A stretch of 64,000 bases of DNA from Streptosporangium roseum DSM 43021 (GTDB lineage Bacteria; Actinomycetota; Actinomycetes; Streptosporangiales; Streptosporangiaceae): the NCBI RefSeq assembly GCF_000024865.1, contig NC_013595.1, positions 5,828,001 to 5,892,000 of the forward strand, given 5' to 3'. A model generated the notes under the pieces. It did no database searches. It saw nothing but the letters and a program-made list of their open reading frames with translations, and had not been told where the DNA came from. The translations under genes and the position numbers were made by a program. Positions 33,797 to 42,551 of the stretch are shown here, piece after piece (position 1 is the first letter of the stretch; each line of letters opens with the position of its first letter).

Positions 33797-33847
33797 CGTA
33801 TCGTTTTTCGATGGTATCGATAAACGTAGCCATTGAAAAACAATACG
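33797..33847. promoter_or_regulatory. Long imperfect inverted repeat before the DUF2975-XRE operon
   Basis: 33797-33814 (CGTATCGTTTTTCGATGG) and 33830-33847 pair in 16 of 18 positions around a spacer that contains TATCGATA. It is a likely operator for the XRE protein. Confidence 0.65.
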
Positions 33848-34059
33848 GCAAGCGGGCCTCAGCCGACGGACGCCCCAGCGAACCGAGTGATTCCTGTCTC
33901 CGGCCGGCGGTCCCCGCCTTGCCCGTCCTGCCTTCACGGCTTGCCGAACCGCCGCGGCTCCGGTCCGAAGTGCCACTGCCCGAGCGCCCGGCCTACGGCC
34001 CCGCCCATCCGCGCACACCGCTCCCACCGGGGCCACCGTCATGGGCGCCGTACAAACAG

Positions 34060-34128
34060 TTTCCGTGACGGAAAATCTAGTGTTGACAACACGGAAAGCC
34101 TGAGCGACTGTTTCCAGTATGGAAACAG
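34060..34128. promoter_or_regulatory. Operator pair around a promoter and start codon
   Basis: TTTCCGTGACGGAAA (34060-34074) is a perfect palindrome. CTGTTTCC (34108-34115) and GGAAACAG (34121-34128) flank and cover the ATG at 34119. TTGACA (34083-34088) lies between them, a plausible -35. Confidence 0.65.
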
Positions 34129-34565
34129 AAGAGAACTTCGAGCGCCCCTCCCCGGCCCAGGCCGCCGCCGCGCTGGAGACGGCCCGGCAGGCCCGTGCCT
34201 CCGGGTACGCCCCGATCCCGGCCTGGTTCTTCCCCGCCCTGGGCCTGCTGGTGGCCGGCGTCATGCTGTTCCAGATCGACATCGCCCCTGAGCTGGGGTT
34301 GCTGGCCGTGGCAGGGGTGATAGCGGGCTACGTGGTGACCGAGCGCGTCTACAACAAGCAGGTCAGCCGGTCCGGAATCGCACCGCGACAGCTCACGTTC
34401 GGCCAGCAGCTGGTTCTCGCGACGCCACTGGCCGCGCTCTGGGTCGCCGGTGAAATCCTCAGCGCCAGCTGGGACGGGGTCTGGCTGGTCGCCGCCGCGG
34501 TGGGCGGATGCTGGACGGTCGGATACGGCCTCTTCCACAACCGGCGGGCGCGGACCTCGGTATGA
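34119..34565 (+). CDS. Small membrane protein of a two-gene regulatory module
   Basis: 148 residues with about four hydrophobic segments (PAWFFPALGLLVAGVMLF, ELGLLAVAGVIAGYVV, LVLATPLAALWVAGEIL, VWLVAAAVGGCWTVGYGLF). An acidic N-terminus precedes helix 1. No ribosome binding site is visible and the start codon lies within an inverted repeat, so it may be translated from a very short leader. Its stop overlaps the next start (ATGA), coupling it to a winged-helix regulator. Family not recognised. Confidence 0.8.
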   Translation: METEENFERPSPAQAAAALETARQARASGYAPIPAWFFPALGLLVAGVMLFQIDIAPELGLLAVAGVIAGYVVTERVYNKQVSRSGIAPRQLTFGQQLVLATPLAALWVAGEILSASWDGVWLVAAAVGGCWTVGYGLFHNRRARTSV

Positions 34566-34873
34566 AGGTCACCGACAAGGCCGAGGACGGCTTCGAGGCC
34601 ACGATCCACGCGCCGAACCGGCTGCGGATATGCGCGCTGCTGGAGGCGGCGGAGCAGGTCGAGTTCGGCCTGGTGCGGGAGCGGCTGGGGGTCAGCGACT
34701 CGGTGCTGAGCAAGCATGTCAGCGTACTGATGGACGCCGGATACGTGCAGCAGACCAAGGGCGTACGCGACACCCGGCAGCGCGTCTGGCTCTCGCTCAC
34801 CAAGTCCGGCCGCGCGGCGTATCGCGCGCATGTCGCGGCCCTGCGCGCCATCGTCGGAGAAGCGCAGGAGTGA
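34562..34873 (+). CDS. Winged-helix DNA-binding protein (MarR/HTH_34 type)
   Basis: 103 residues. ATIHAPNRLRICALLEAAEQVEFGLVRERLGVSDSVLSKHVSVLMDAGYVQQTKGVRDTRQRVWLSLTKSG is a compact winged HTH typical of regulators encoded next to small membrane proteins. ATG overlaps the preceding stop by four bases. It probably autoregulates through the sites at 34060-34128. Confidence 0.9.
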   Translation: MKVTDKAEDGFEATIHAPNRLRICALLEAAEQVEFGLVRERLGVSDSVLSKHVSVLMDAGYVQQTKGVRDTRQRVWLSLTKSGRAAYRAHVAALRAIVGEAQE

Positions 34874-34933
34874 TGAACAAGATCACTCCTGCGGAGTAGC
34901 GGCCCGGCCGCTCCGTTCATTCGAAAACGGAGC
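34863..34933 (+). terminator. Two hairpins after the winged-helix gene
   Basis: CGCAGGAGTGAT (34863-34874) with ATCACTCCTGCG (34882-34893) overlaps the stop codon; GCTCCGTT (34910-34917) with AACGGAGC (34926-34933) follows. Confidence 0.6.
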
Positions 34934-35114
34934 GCCGGCCGATGGGAGGGGTGCCGTGGGTGTGGAACGACTCGATCGTCTTCAGGCCCCGGACCTGGCC
35001 CTTTGGGCGCAGACGACTCCGGGGCAGCCGGCCTACGAGGACCCGCCCTGCGTGGGCGGGTCCGGCGGGACACCGCGGCGCCTCGAACTCGGGCCGGACA
35101 TGAGACCGGTCACC

Positions 35115-37703
35115 TCAGGCGCCTGGTTTGAGCTCCTGCACGATGGCCTGCCCGGCCGCGCGGTGTTCGGCGGCTGCGGGCGGGTCCGTCTCGTCGAGGA
35201 CGCCGGCGATTCCCTCGTGGGCCAGCGCCTCCGCGTACCGGTACCCGAGTCTCGGGGCCAGCTCCAGCGCTTGCCGGTGCAGCCGCAGGGCCTCCTCGGG
35301 CAGGCCCGCCAGCCGGCAGGTCTCGGCGTAGCCGTTGAGGAAATGGATCTTCCAATGTTCCTCGAACAGCTCGTCCAGCAGGGCGAACGCCTGGCGGTGG
35401 CTGGCGAGCGCCTCTTCGTACCGGCCTGTCTGCCGCAGCGCGACGCCCAGGCAGTTGAGGCACCACGCCTCGTTGTGCTTGTGCCCGTCCTCGCGGGCCA
35501 GCGCCAGCGCCTGCTCCAGGTGCTCCATCGCCTCGTCGGGTTCCTCGGGGGCGATGGCCACGCCGAGGGTGATCCGGGCCGTCAGCGTGGGGGGCCATGC
35601 GGGGTCGGTGTGCGGGATGTCCAGCGCCTCGCGGGCCAGCCGCGCCGCCTCCTCACGGTGTCCCAGCTGCAGCATCGCCCAGGCCTCGTACGCGATCGCA
35701 TGGGCCGTGCCCATCGGGCAGCCGGCGTCCGCGTACAGTTTGCCCGCCAGCCGGAAAAGGCCGAGTGGCTCCTCGACATGGCCCTCGTCCCACCTCAGGT
35801 AGCCGCGGCGCATGGTCAGTTCGGCCTCGGACCTGGTGTCCACGGCCTGGGACAGCAGCGGTGCCGCCGCCTCGTACGCGGCACTCGCCTCCGCCATCCG
35901 GCCCGCGTTGTACCGGGCGAAGCCCAGGTCGCTGTGCGCCTCGGCCAGCTGCAGCGGATCGTCCAGGCGCTGCGCGGCGACCAGCGACCGCTCGAACAGG
36001 ACGTTGAGATGCGTCGTGCCACAGCGCCGCGCGAAGAACGCCCGCATGAAGCGCGGCAGCTCGCACACGTGCACGTCGGCTCCGGCCGCGACCGCCGCCT
36101 CGAAGACGGCCATCAGGTTGGTGTACTCAGTGACGAACCAGTAGAGGGCCGCGTGCTTGCCCGCGAACCGCGGCAGCTCGGCCGGGGGGCGGCCCGCGGA
36201 GACCGCCCGGCTGGGAGACAAGTACGACATCGCGGCGTCGGCCGTGGCCGCCGCGTGCACGTAGTAGTCGAGCACCCGGCCCAGCGCCTGCTCCAGCTCC
36301 GCCGGTGAGTCCTGCTCGGCAGCGGACCGGCGCGCGTGCTGGTGCACCAGATCGTGCAACCGGTAGCGGCCGGCCGCCGCCTGCTGGACGAGGTGCGCGT
36401 CGAGCAGGTCCTCCAGCATCGCCCGGGCGCTGCGCAGAGGTATGTCCGCCAGTGCCGCCGCCACGTACTCGTCGAAGGTCGAGCCGGGAAGCAGGCCCAG
36501 CAACCGGAACAACCGGCGCTCGGCCCGGTCCAGCTGCCGTACGGACATCGCGAGCGCGGTGTCGAACTCGCCCGCGCCCTCCGCCATACGCTCGACGAGG
36601 ATGCCTACAGTCCAGCCCGGCCGGTGGCGCAACCGGGCCCCGGCCAGCCGCAGGGCCAGCGGCAGGTGGCCGCACAACCGCAGCACCTCGGCCGCGGACT
36701 CCGGGTCGCGGGCCAGCCGGCCGTCGGAGCCGCCGGGATCGCCGCTGGCGCGGGCCAGCAGCTCCGCACTCTCCTCCGGGGTCAGCACGTCCAGCGACAC
36801 CGGGGGCACCTCGTCCAGGCCCAGCAACCGGTTGCGGCTGGTGATCAGGGCGACGGAGTGGCCGGCGCCGGGCAGCAGCGGGCGGACCTGGTCGGCGCCG
36901 GCGGCGTTGTCGAGGACCACGACGGCCCGCCGGCCGGCAAGTTCCGACCGCCAGCAGGCCGCCAGCGGCTCGATGCCACCCTCCTGCGGGATCTTTTCCG
37001 ATGGCACGTCGAGGGCGGCGAGCAAGGCCCGCAGCGCGGGTTCGGGACCGAGCGGTTCCCGCCCGTCGGTGAACCCGTGCAGGTCCACATAGAGCTGGGC
37101 GTCGGGATAGTCGGCGGCGAGGCGGTGCGCGGCGTGCAGCGCCAGACAGGTCTTGCCGACACCCGCCATGCCGTCGACGGCGACCACCCGGCTGCTGTCC
37201 ACCGCGGCGAGCACGGCGGCGAGCTGGGCCTCACGTCCGGTGAAGTCGGGCACGTCGCGCGGCAGATCGTTGCGGGGCGGGCGCGGAGCCCCTGCGGGTG
37301 GCGACGGGGGCTGGACCTGGCGGCTGGTCTTCGGAGGCGCCGGCAGGGGGTTCGCGGCCTGTTCCCACATGGGGCGCAGCGGGCGGGGGTCGCGCTTGAG
37401 GAGACGGCAGAGCGCGACCACCGCGGGCCAGGGCGGCACCGTCTGGCCGCTGAGGTAGCGCGAAAGCGACGACGAGCTGAGGCCCGCGTCCCGTGCGAGG
37501 GCCCGGACTCCGCGCTCCGACAGCTCCTGGAGCAGGCGCAGGCGGGCGGCCAGCTCGTCCTTCGGGTCGGCCTTCGCCGTCCGCTGCTGCACAGCCACCG
37601 TTCCCCTGTCTCCCTGTCCCACCTCGGCGGAAACTTCCTGAGGGCACTCGCCACTGGTCAGGGCCGTTTCAGCTGTCCCAGGGTGTCCCATCGCCGTCGT
37701 CAT
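35115..37703 (-). CDS. STAND regulator: XRE HTH, NB-ARC ATPase, TPR repeats
   Basis: 862 residues. An N-terminal HTH (residues ~50-105, RALARDAGLSSSSLSRYLSGQTVPPW) precedes the NB-ARC domain with Walker A GMAGVGKT (178-185), Walker B AVVVLDNAAGADQVRPLL and the GLPL-like GHLPLALRLAGARL. Tetratricopeptide-like repeats fill the last ~280 residues (for example EALASHRQAFALL, EALRLHRQALELA). This is the architecture of actinomycete AfsR/SARP-like STAND switches; no bacterial transcription activation (BTAD) domain is present. The start could be any of several early codons. Target unknown. Confidence 0.9.
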   Translation of the reverse strand: MTTAMGHPGTAETALTSGECPQEVSAEVGQGDRGTVAVQQRTAKADPKDELAARLRLLQELSERGVRALARDAGLSSSSLSRYLSGQTVPPWPAVVALCRLLKRDPRPLRPMWEQAANPLPAPPKTSRQVQPPSPPAGAPRPPRNDLPRDVPDFTGREAQLAAVLAAVDSSRVVAVDGMAGVGKTCLALHAAHRLAADYPDAQLYVDLHGFTDGREPLGPEPALRALLAALDVPSEKIPQEGGIEPLAACWRSELAGRRAVVVLDNAAGADQVRPLLPGAGHSVALITSRNRLLGLDEVPPVSLDVLTPEESAELLARASGDPGGSDGRLARDPESAAEVLRLCGHLPLALRLAGARLRHRPGWTVGILVERMAEGAGEFDTALAMSVRQLDRAERRLFRLLGLLPGSTFDEYVAAALADIPLRSARAMLEDLLDAHLVQQAAAGRYRLHDLVHQHARRSAAEQDSPAELEQALGRVLDYYVHAAATADAAMSYLSPSRAVSAGRPPAELPRFAGKHAALYWFVTEYTNLMAVFEAAVAAGADVHVCELPRFMRAFFARRCGTTHLNVLFERSLVAAQRLDDPLQLAEAHSDLGFARYNAGRMAEASAAYEAAAPLLSQAVDTRSEAELTMRRGYLRWDEGHVEEPLGLFRLAGKLYADAGCPMGTAHAIAYEAWAMLQLGHREEAARLAREALDIPHTDPAWPPTLTARITLGVAIAPEEPDEAMEHLEQALALAREDGHKHNEAWCLNCLGVALRQTGRYEEALASHRQAFALLDELFEEHWKIHFLNGYAETCRLAGLPEEALRLHRQALELAPRLGYRYAEALAHEGIAGVLDETDPPAAAEHRAAGQAIVQELKPGA

Positions 37704-37778
37704 GCTAGCCCCCTTCGGCTGTCATGGATTCACGCCCCCCGAGGGACCGGGGCGCTGACCTGAAAGAGGAGAAACCCG

Positions 37779-38234
37779 ATGCAGTCTCGTATGCAGAACC
37801 CCGCCGTCATCCTGTCCGGCGCGATGCAGCCCATCCAGGAGATCTTCAAGGCCGTGCACTCCGGTGGGGTGGCGGGGGAGATCCTGGAGCTGGTGCACCT
37901 GCGGGTCAGCCAGATCAACGGCTGCAGCGCCTGCGTGGACGGCGGCGTCAAGACGGCCCGCAAGGCCGGAGTGAGCGAGGAGCGGCTGGCCACGATCGTC
38001 GCCTGGCGGGAGACCCCGTACTTCACCGAGGAGGAGCGGGCGGCGCTCGCGCTGGCCGAGGCCGCCACCCGGATGGCCGACCGTACCGACGCGGTGAGCG
38101 ACGAGATCTGGGACACCGCCGCCACCTACTTCGACGAGAAGCAGCTGGCCGCGATCATCCTGATGGTCGGCGTCACCAACATGTTCAACCGGCTCAACGC
38201 CACCACCCGGCAGATCGCGGGCGCATGGGGGTAA
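37779..38234 (+). CDS. Carboxymuconolactone decarboxylase / AhpD-like protein
   Basis: 151 residues from ATG 37779 after GAGGAG. The redox site is C49-S-A-C52 in INGCSACVDGGVKTARKAG. The His usually found four residues after the second Cys is Gly here, so peroxidase relay may be altered. The rest (ETPYFTEEERAALALAEAATR, NMFNRLN) fits AhpD-type peroxidase helpers. Divergent to the STAND regulator, with 75 bases between starts. Confidence 0.9.
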   Translation: MQSRMQNPAVILSGAMQPIQEIFKAVHSGGVAGEILELVHLRVSQINGCSACVDGGVKTARKAGVSEERLATIVAWRETPYFTEEERAALALAEAATRMADRTDAVSDEIWDTAATYFDEKQLAAIILMVGVTNMFNRLNATTRQIAGAWG

Positions 38235-38320
38235 GGCGTGCCGGTCCCCGGGCAGCGTGCACGGACCCGCGGCCCGGGGGGCCGCTCGCCTCACCGCCGC
38301 GAGATTCCTCGGCGAACCCG

Positions 38321-38395
38321 GAGAGGCCGCGGCCGACGCGGTGCGCGTCGACGGCGCAAAGGTCGCCGCGCAACCGCTGTCGGCCGCGGCCTCTC
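38321..38395. terminator. 17-bp stem between convergent genes
   Basis: GAGAGGCCGCGGCCGAC (38321-38337) pairs perfectly with 38379-38395 over a 41-base loop. Confidence 0.55.
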
Positions 38396-38520
38396 GAAGC
38401 GCATTCCGAGACGGGCGGCAGGCGGGCTCCCCCGCGCGGATCGCAGGTCGCCCACGCACTCGTTCAAGGCGATCCGGGGCCGCGCGGACGCGCCTACCCG
38501 GGTGCCCGGAAGAGGACGTG

Positions 38521-39201
38521 TCACGGCCGGGCATCGGGGGGTACGGGTTTCAGCAGGCCGTCCACGATCGCCCGTACGCCCTTGCCGTAGGTGTCGCGGG
38601 TGGTCAGCTCCTCCCAGTGTTCGCCCAGCGCGGCCAGACGGGGCAGCCGCGTCGCGTCGAGGTTCGCGAACACCTGGCCGCGGTAGGTCGGCCTGCCGTC
38701 CTTGCGCCGGCGTGTCGCGGCCGCCCGCGCGGTGATCTCGCCTGCCGTGTAGTGCCAGACGATCCGGTACAGGTCCACGGCCGCCTCCGGGGTCAGCCCG
38801 GCGCGTACGGCCGCATCGATGATCGTTTCTGGGTACCACAGCGCGTGGACGGACATCAGGTCATCGGCTCTGAGCACCTCGACGATCCACGGGACGCCGA
38901 TCAGCGCGCCGCGCATGGCGATGGCGGCGGCCACGATGCGCTCGCCCGGGTCGCCGGGCTCGCCGGATTCGCCGGGCAGCTCGGGTCTCGGCAGGCCGGC
39001 CGCGTAGTCGTCGAGCAGCAGCTGGAGCAGCTCGTCCTTGTCGCGCACGTGGTGGTACAGGGCCATCGGCGTGGTGCCCACCTCGCGGGCCAGCCTGCGC
39101 ATGGTCAGGCCCTGTGTGCCCTCCTCGTCGATGATGCGGTGGGCCGCGGACACGATGTCCGCTCTGGAGATCCTGGGGGGCCGCCCCGTGCGTGCCGGCA
39201 T
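38521..39201 (-). CDS. TetR-family regulator (tetracycline-repressor-like C domain)
   Basis: 226 residues. RADIVSAAHRIIDEEGTQGLTMRRLAREVGTTPMALYHHVRDKDELLQLLLDDY is the HTH with linker, as in TetR itself; the C-terminal half carries the drug-binding domain. GGAGG directly abuts the ATG, an unusually short spacing. Only 22 bases separate it from the divergent MFS gene, so it most likely represses that exporter. Confidence 0.93.
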   Translation of the reverse strand: MPARTGRPPRISRADIVSAAHRIIDEEGTQGLTMRRLAREVGTTPMALYHHVRDKDELLQLLLDDYAAGLPRPELPGESGEPGDPGERIVAAAIAMRGALIGVPWIVEVLRADDLMSVHALWYPETIIDAAVRAGLTPEAAVDLYRIVWHYTAGEITARAAATRRRKDGRPTYRGQVFANLDATRLPRLAALGEHWEELTTRDTYGKGVRAIVDGLLKPVPPDARP

Positions 39202-39211
39202 CCTCCCATGT

Positions 39212-39236
39212 TACTTTCTATACATGTACAAAAAGT
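39212..39236. promoter_or_regulatory. Compact operator in a 22-base divergent gap
   Basis: A TACATGTA core (39221-39228) with flanking ACTTT and AAAGT. The core contains the MFS start codon. Confidence 0.55.
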
Positions 39237-40573
39237 CGCCCTGGGTGGCCGTCGGCGTTCTCGCGTTCGCCGTGGCCGTGGCAACCCTGCAGATGACCGC
39301 GGTGGTGCCGCTGCTCCCCGTGCTGCAACAGCAGCTCCACGTGCCACTCACCTCCGCCTCTTGGACTCTCACCGCCTCGCTGCTCTCCGGAGCGGTCGCC
39401 ATCCCCCTGCTGTCGCGCCTCGGCGACCTGTACGGCAGGCGGCTCGTGGCCTTGACCGCACTCGGGCTGCTGGTGGCCGGGGCGCTGCTCAGCGCCATGG
39501 CCACCACGCTCCCCCTGTTCATCGCCGGCCGGGTGCTGCAGGGCATGGCCGCCCCCCTGCTGCCACTGGCCATGGGCATCGCCAGGCAGGCGGTGCCACG
39601 TGATCGGCTGCCCACGGCCATCGGCGTGCTCAGCGCCATGATGGGGGTCGGCAGCGGCGCCGGCATGATCCTGGCGGGCCTGGTCGGCGGCACCTACCAG
39701 GCGTTGTTCTGGATACTTGCCGGGCTCGGCGCCGGCAGCGCCGCCTTGGTCGCCCTCCTCGTCCCCGGATCCGCCCGCCCCGCCCCCGGTGGACGCCCCG
39801 ACCTTGCGGGCGCGGCACTGGTGGCCGCCTGGCTGGTCTGCCTGCTGCTGGCCATCAGCAAGGGCGCGGCCTGGGGCTGGACCTCCTCGCTCACCCTGGG
39901 ACTGCTGGCGGGAGCCGTCGTGCTGTGCGCCGTCTGGGTGCTGACGGCTCGGCGTACCGCCTCGCCGCTGATCGAGATCCCCATGCTGCTCCACCGTGGG
40001 ACGGTAGGCGCGACGGTGGCGTCGCTGCTGCTCGGGTTCGCGCTGTTCGGCGCCATCACCACGCTCTCGTCCGTGGCCCAGGGGATGTTGGGCGCCTCGG
40101 TGCTCCAGGTCGGCTTGTACTTGCTGCCGACGGCGCTTCTGATGCTGGTGGTTTCGCTGCTCGCCGGCCGCCTGATGCGCCGGTTCTCGGCGTCGTCACT
40201 GGTCGGCACCGGATCTTCGCTGGTGGCCACGGCCGCGCTGTGGCTGAGCTTCTCGCACCGGGACTCGTCCGATCTGTACGGGGCGGCGACCATCCTGGGC
40301 GTGGGCATCGGCCTCGGCTACGCGGCACTCGGCACGATGGCGGTCGAACACGTCGAACCGGCCAAAACGGCGGCAGCCGGAGGTGTGAACGCACTGGTCA
40401 GAGTCGTCGGAAGCAGCCTGGCGGGAGCGGTGACCGCAGCCGTGCTGTCCGGCGCGGGGGCGGGATGGAGCTTCGGGGCCTCAGCGGTCGCGGCCCTGCT
40501 TTCAGCGACCTTCGGCTACGCGCACAATGTTCTGGCCCGCGTTCCGGGCCTGCTGGCGGAGGAGTTGGCATGA
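39224..40573 (+). CDS. MFS drug exporter
   Basis: 449 residues, mostly hydrophobic with about 12-14 helices. Motif A SRLGDLYGRRLVALTALG and RVLQGMAAPLLPLAMG are typical of DHA-type multidrug exporters. ATG 39224 has no ribosome binding site and lies in the operator core, so the gene is probably leaderless or starts at a later codon. Its last codons overlap the hemerythrin start (ATGA). TetR control is likely. Confidence 0.92.
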   Translation: MYKKSPWVAVGVLAFAVAVATLQMTAVVPLLPVLQQQLHVPLTSASWTLTASLLSGAVAIPLLSRLGDLYGRRLVALTALGLLVAGALLSAMATTLPLFIAGRVLQGMAAPLLPLAMGIARQAVPRDRLPTAIGVLSAMMGVGSGAGMILAGLVGGTYQALFWILAGLGAGSAALVALLVPGSARPAPGGRPDLAGAALVAAWLVCLLLAISKGAAWGWTSSLTLGLLAGAVVLCAVWVLTARRTASPLIEIPMLLHRGTVGATVASLLLGFALFGAITTLSSVAQGMLGASVLQVGLYLLPTALLMLVVSLLAGRLMRRFSASSLVGTGSSLVATAALWLSFSHRDSSDLYGAATILGVGIGLGYAALGTMAVEHVEPAKTAAAGGVNALVRVVGSSLAGAVTAAVLSGAGAGWSFGASAVAALLSATFGYAHNVLARVPGLLAEELA

Positions 40574-41007
40574 CGCACGAAGACGGCGTGACCGGCCAGC
40601 GGCTGATCGCCTGGGGAGACGAACTGGTGAAGCTGCACGACGGCTTCCGCCGCGACCTCGCGGAACTGCGGCGCACGTCCAGGTCGGGTCCCAGCCTTCG
40701 GGAGCACTGCCTGACCTTCTGCGAGGCCCTGCACGCCCATCACACCGGGGAGGACGATGTGCTCTTCCCCCACCTGGACGGCCTGCACCCCGAACTGGCC
40801 GACGTGCTGACCCGGCTGCGCGGCGAACATCAGACGGTGGGGCGCGTCCTGGCCCAGATCCGGATCCTGCTGGATGCCGGCGACTCGGCCGGAACCCGGA
40901 CCGAACTCGACCGGCTCGCCGGAGAACTGGAGGCCCACCTTGATTACGAGGAGGAGCAGCTCGTGCCCCTGCTCAACAAGATGATCGACATCCCGGAAGA
41001 CCTCTGA
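40570..41007 (+). CDS. Hemerythrin-domain protein
   Basis: 145 residues. The di-iron ligand pattern is seen: H23 (KLHDGF), the EALHAHHTGEDDVLFP helix, H87 (RGEHQTV) and LEAHLDYEEEQLVPLL. It binds O2, NO or iron, or acts in stress sensing, in a four-helix bundle. Translation is coupled to the MFS exporter through ATGA overlap, an uncommon pairing that suggests a shared stress response under the TetR regulator. Confidence 0.93.
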   Translation: MTHEDGVTGQRLIAWGDELVKLHDGFRRDLAELRRTSRSGPSLREHCLTFCEALHAHHTGEDDVLFPHLDGLHPELADVLTRLRGEHQTVGRVLAQIRILLDAGDSAGTRTELDRLAGELEAHLDYEEEQLVPLLNKMIDIPEDL

Positions 41008-41166
41008 GGCCTGTTGCGGAAGGCGGCGTGCAGGCAGGTCAGGGCAGGGTTCGCGACCGCCGTGGTCACGGCGTGAGGGTCCGGACCGAAGAGACCATGA
41101 GCAACGCGCCGACGCCCGGACCGGCGCGCTGACGCCGCCGGCCGGTCCGTGGTCGCTCAAGCCCCG

Positions 41167-41412
41167 TCATGGATGCTCGCGGGCTCGAAGGACGGCATCG
41201 TGAAGGATGATCTCGTGGCCATGGGGGCCGGTCCAGCCGCGCGAGGCGAGCCAGACGGCGTCGGCGCCCTCCCCGCAGCCCGCGTCCGGTGCCGTACCGG
41301 GCGCGAGATCCCCGGCCTCCGCCACCGGTTGCGGATCGGGCCGCCTGCCGCAGACCGCGCTGTGGCCGCGGTGACGCTCTTCCCGGTACGCCTTGCCGGA
41401 TTCTTCGGACAC
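41167..41412 (-). pseudogene. Truncated class I SAM methyltransferase
   Basis: From GTG 41412 behind AAGGAG the frame gives 81 codons: YREERHRGHSAV, PDPQPVAEAGDLAPG and SAM motif I DAGCGEGADAVWLASRGW. It then derails (TGPHGHEIILHDAVL) and stops. The catalytic half is missing. In related genomes this methyltransferase often follows the FAD/NAD oxidoreductase gene that precedes it here, so the pair has lost its second member. Confidence 0.8.
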
Positions 41413-41443
41413 AACGGCTCCTTCCACGTGCACGGATCGTGGT

Positions 41444-42475
41444 TCACCGGCCGGGGCGGCGTTCGCCCATCGCCAGTTCACCGGCACGTGCTTCGGACTC
41501 TGCCGAGGACACCCGCCAGGCGGCGACCGCCTGGCGGGTGTCCTCGGCGACCAGGTCGGCGTTGATCTGGGCCGCCGCGGCAGCGCCCGCCGCCGCCGCG
41601 GCACCGACCTGGGCGGCCAGATCGGTGACGTTGCCCGCGACCCACACCCCCGGCACGCCGGTACGGCCGGCGGCGTCGGAGGGGATGTGCTCACCGACGC
41701 CGCCCGGATGTTCGGCCGGCCGCAGCCCGAGCTCCGCCAGGAAGCCCACGCGCGCCGCCATCCGCGGCGCGACCGCCAGCACCTGGCGGCTGACCACCGT
41801 GCCGTTGCTCAGCCGTACTCCCACCAGGCGGTCCTCGACGATCTCCAGGGACGCCACCTCACCGTCCACCACGCTGACGCCGCGGGCGGCCAGCTGCTCG
41901 GCCTCCTCGCCGGTCGGTGGAGCCATGGTGTGGGACAACAGCGTGACATCGGCGCTCCACTGCCGGAACAGCAACGCCCGGTGCACTGCCAGCGGCCCGC
42001 CGCCCAGCACGCCGATGGCCTGGTCACGGACCTCCCAGCCGTGGCAGTACGGGCAGTGCACCACGTCCCGGCCCCATCGGGCCCACAGGCCCGGTATGTC
42101 CGGCAGCTCGTCGACCAGCCCGGTGGCCACCAGCAGCCGGCGCGCGCGGATCGCCCGGCCGTCGGCCAGCGCCACCGCGAACCCGGTGTCCTCCCCGTCG
42201 TCCTCGCGAGCCACGGCGCCGACCTCGCCGGGCACCACGTGACCGCCGTAGCGGCGGACCTCGGCCCGGCCGCGCTCCAGCAACTCGGCCGGCCGCATCC
42301 CGTCCCGGGCCAGCAGCCCGTGCACGCCCGCAGCCGGGGCGTTGCGCGGAGCGCCCCCGTCGATCACCACCACCGACCGCCGCGCCCGAGCCAGCATCAG
42401 CGCCCCGCTCAATCCCGCGGCGCCACCGCCGACCACCACCACGTCATAGCCGTCCATCAGCTGATCGGTCACCAT
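41444..42475 (-). CDS. Thioredoxin-reductase-like FAD/NAD(P) oxidoreductase
   Basis: 343 residues from ATG 42475 (GGAGGTGG upstream). FAD-binding VVVVGGGAAGLSGALML, CPYCHGWEVRD in place of the usual CxxC disulfide site (C-P-Y-C is present), NAD(P)-binding GVLGGGPLAVHRALL and the FAD-contacting GVWVAGNVTDLAAQVG. It belongs to the class II pyridine nucleotide-disulfide family. Divergent to an XRE-cupin regulator with a palindrome in between. Confidence 0.92.
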   Translation of the reverse strand: MVTDQLMDGYDVVVVGGGAAGLSGALMLARARRSVVVIDGGAPRNAPAAGVHGLLARDGMRPAELLERGRAEVRRYGGHVVPGEVGAVAREDDGEDTGFAVALADGRAIRARRLLVATGLVDELPDIPGLWARWGRDVVHCPYCHGWEVRDQAIGVLGGGPLAVHRALLFRQWSADVTLLSHTMAPPTGEEAEQLAARGVSVVDGEVASLEIVEDRLVGVRLSNGTVVSRQVLAVAPRMAARVGFLAELGLRPAEHPGGVGEHIPSDAAGRTGVPGVWVAGNVTDLAAQVGAAAAAGAAAAAQINADLVAEDTRQAVAAWRVSSAESEARAGELAMGERRPGR

Positions 42476-42526
42476 GACCACCTCCACGACGAGGATGCTG
42501 GCCTCTCGGCCATCGCCGCAAACTCC

Positions 42527-42543
42527 TTTGCCAATCTGGCAAA
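42527..42543. promoter_or_regulatory. Operator of the XRE-cupin regulator
   Basis: TTTGCCA-ATC-TGGCAAA, perfect 7-base arms, 8 bases before the regulator's ATG and about 50 before the oxidoreductase. Confidence 0.7.
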
Positions 42544-42551
42544 CTGGCAGC

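Noticed and set aside
35815..37763. Long plus-strand ORFs over the STAND gene
   Set aside because: Antisense to a gene with intact HTH, Walker A and TPR parts.
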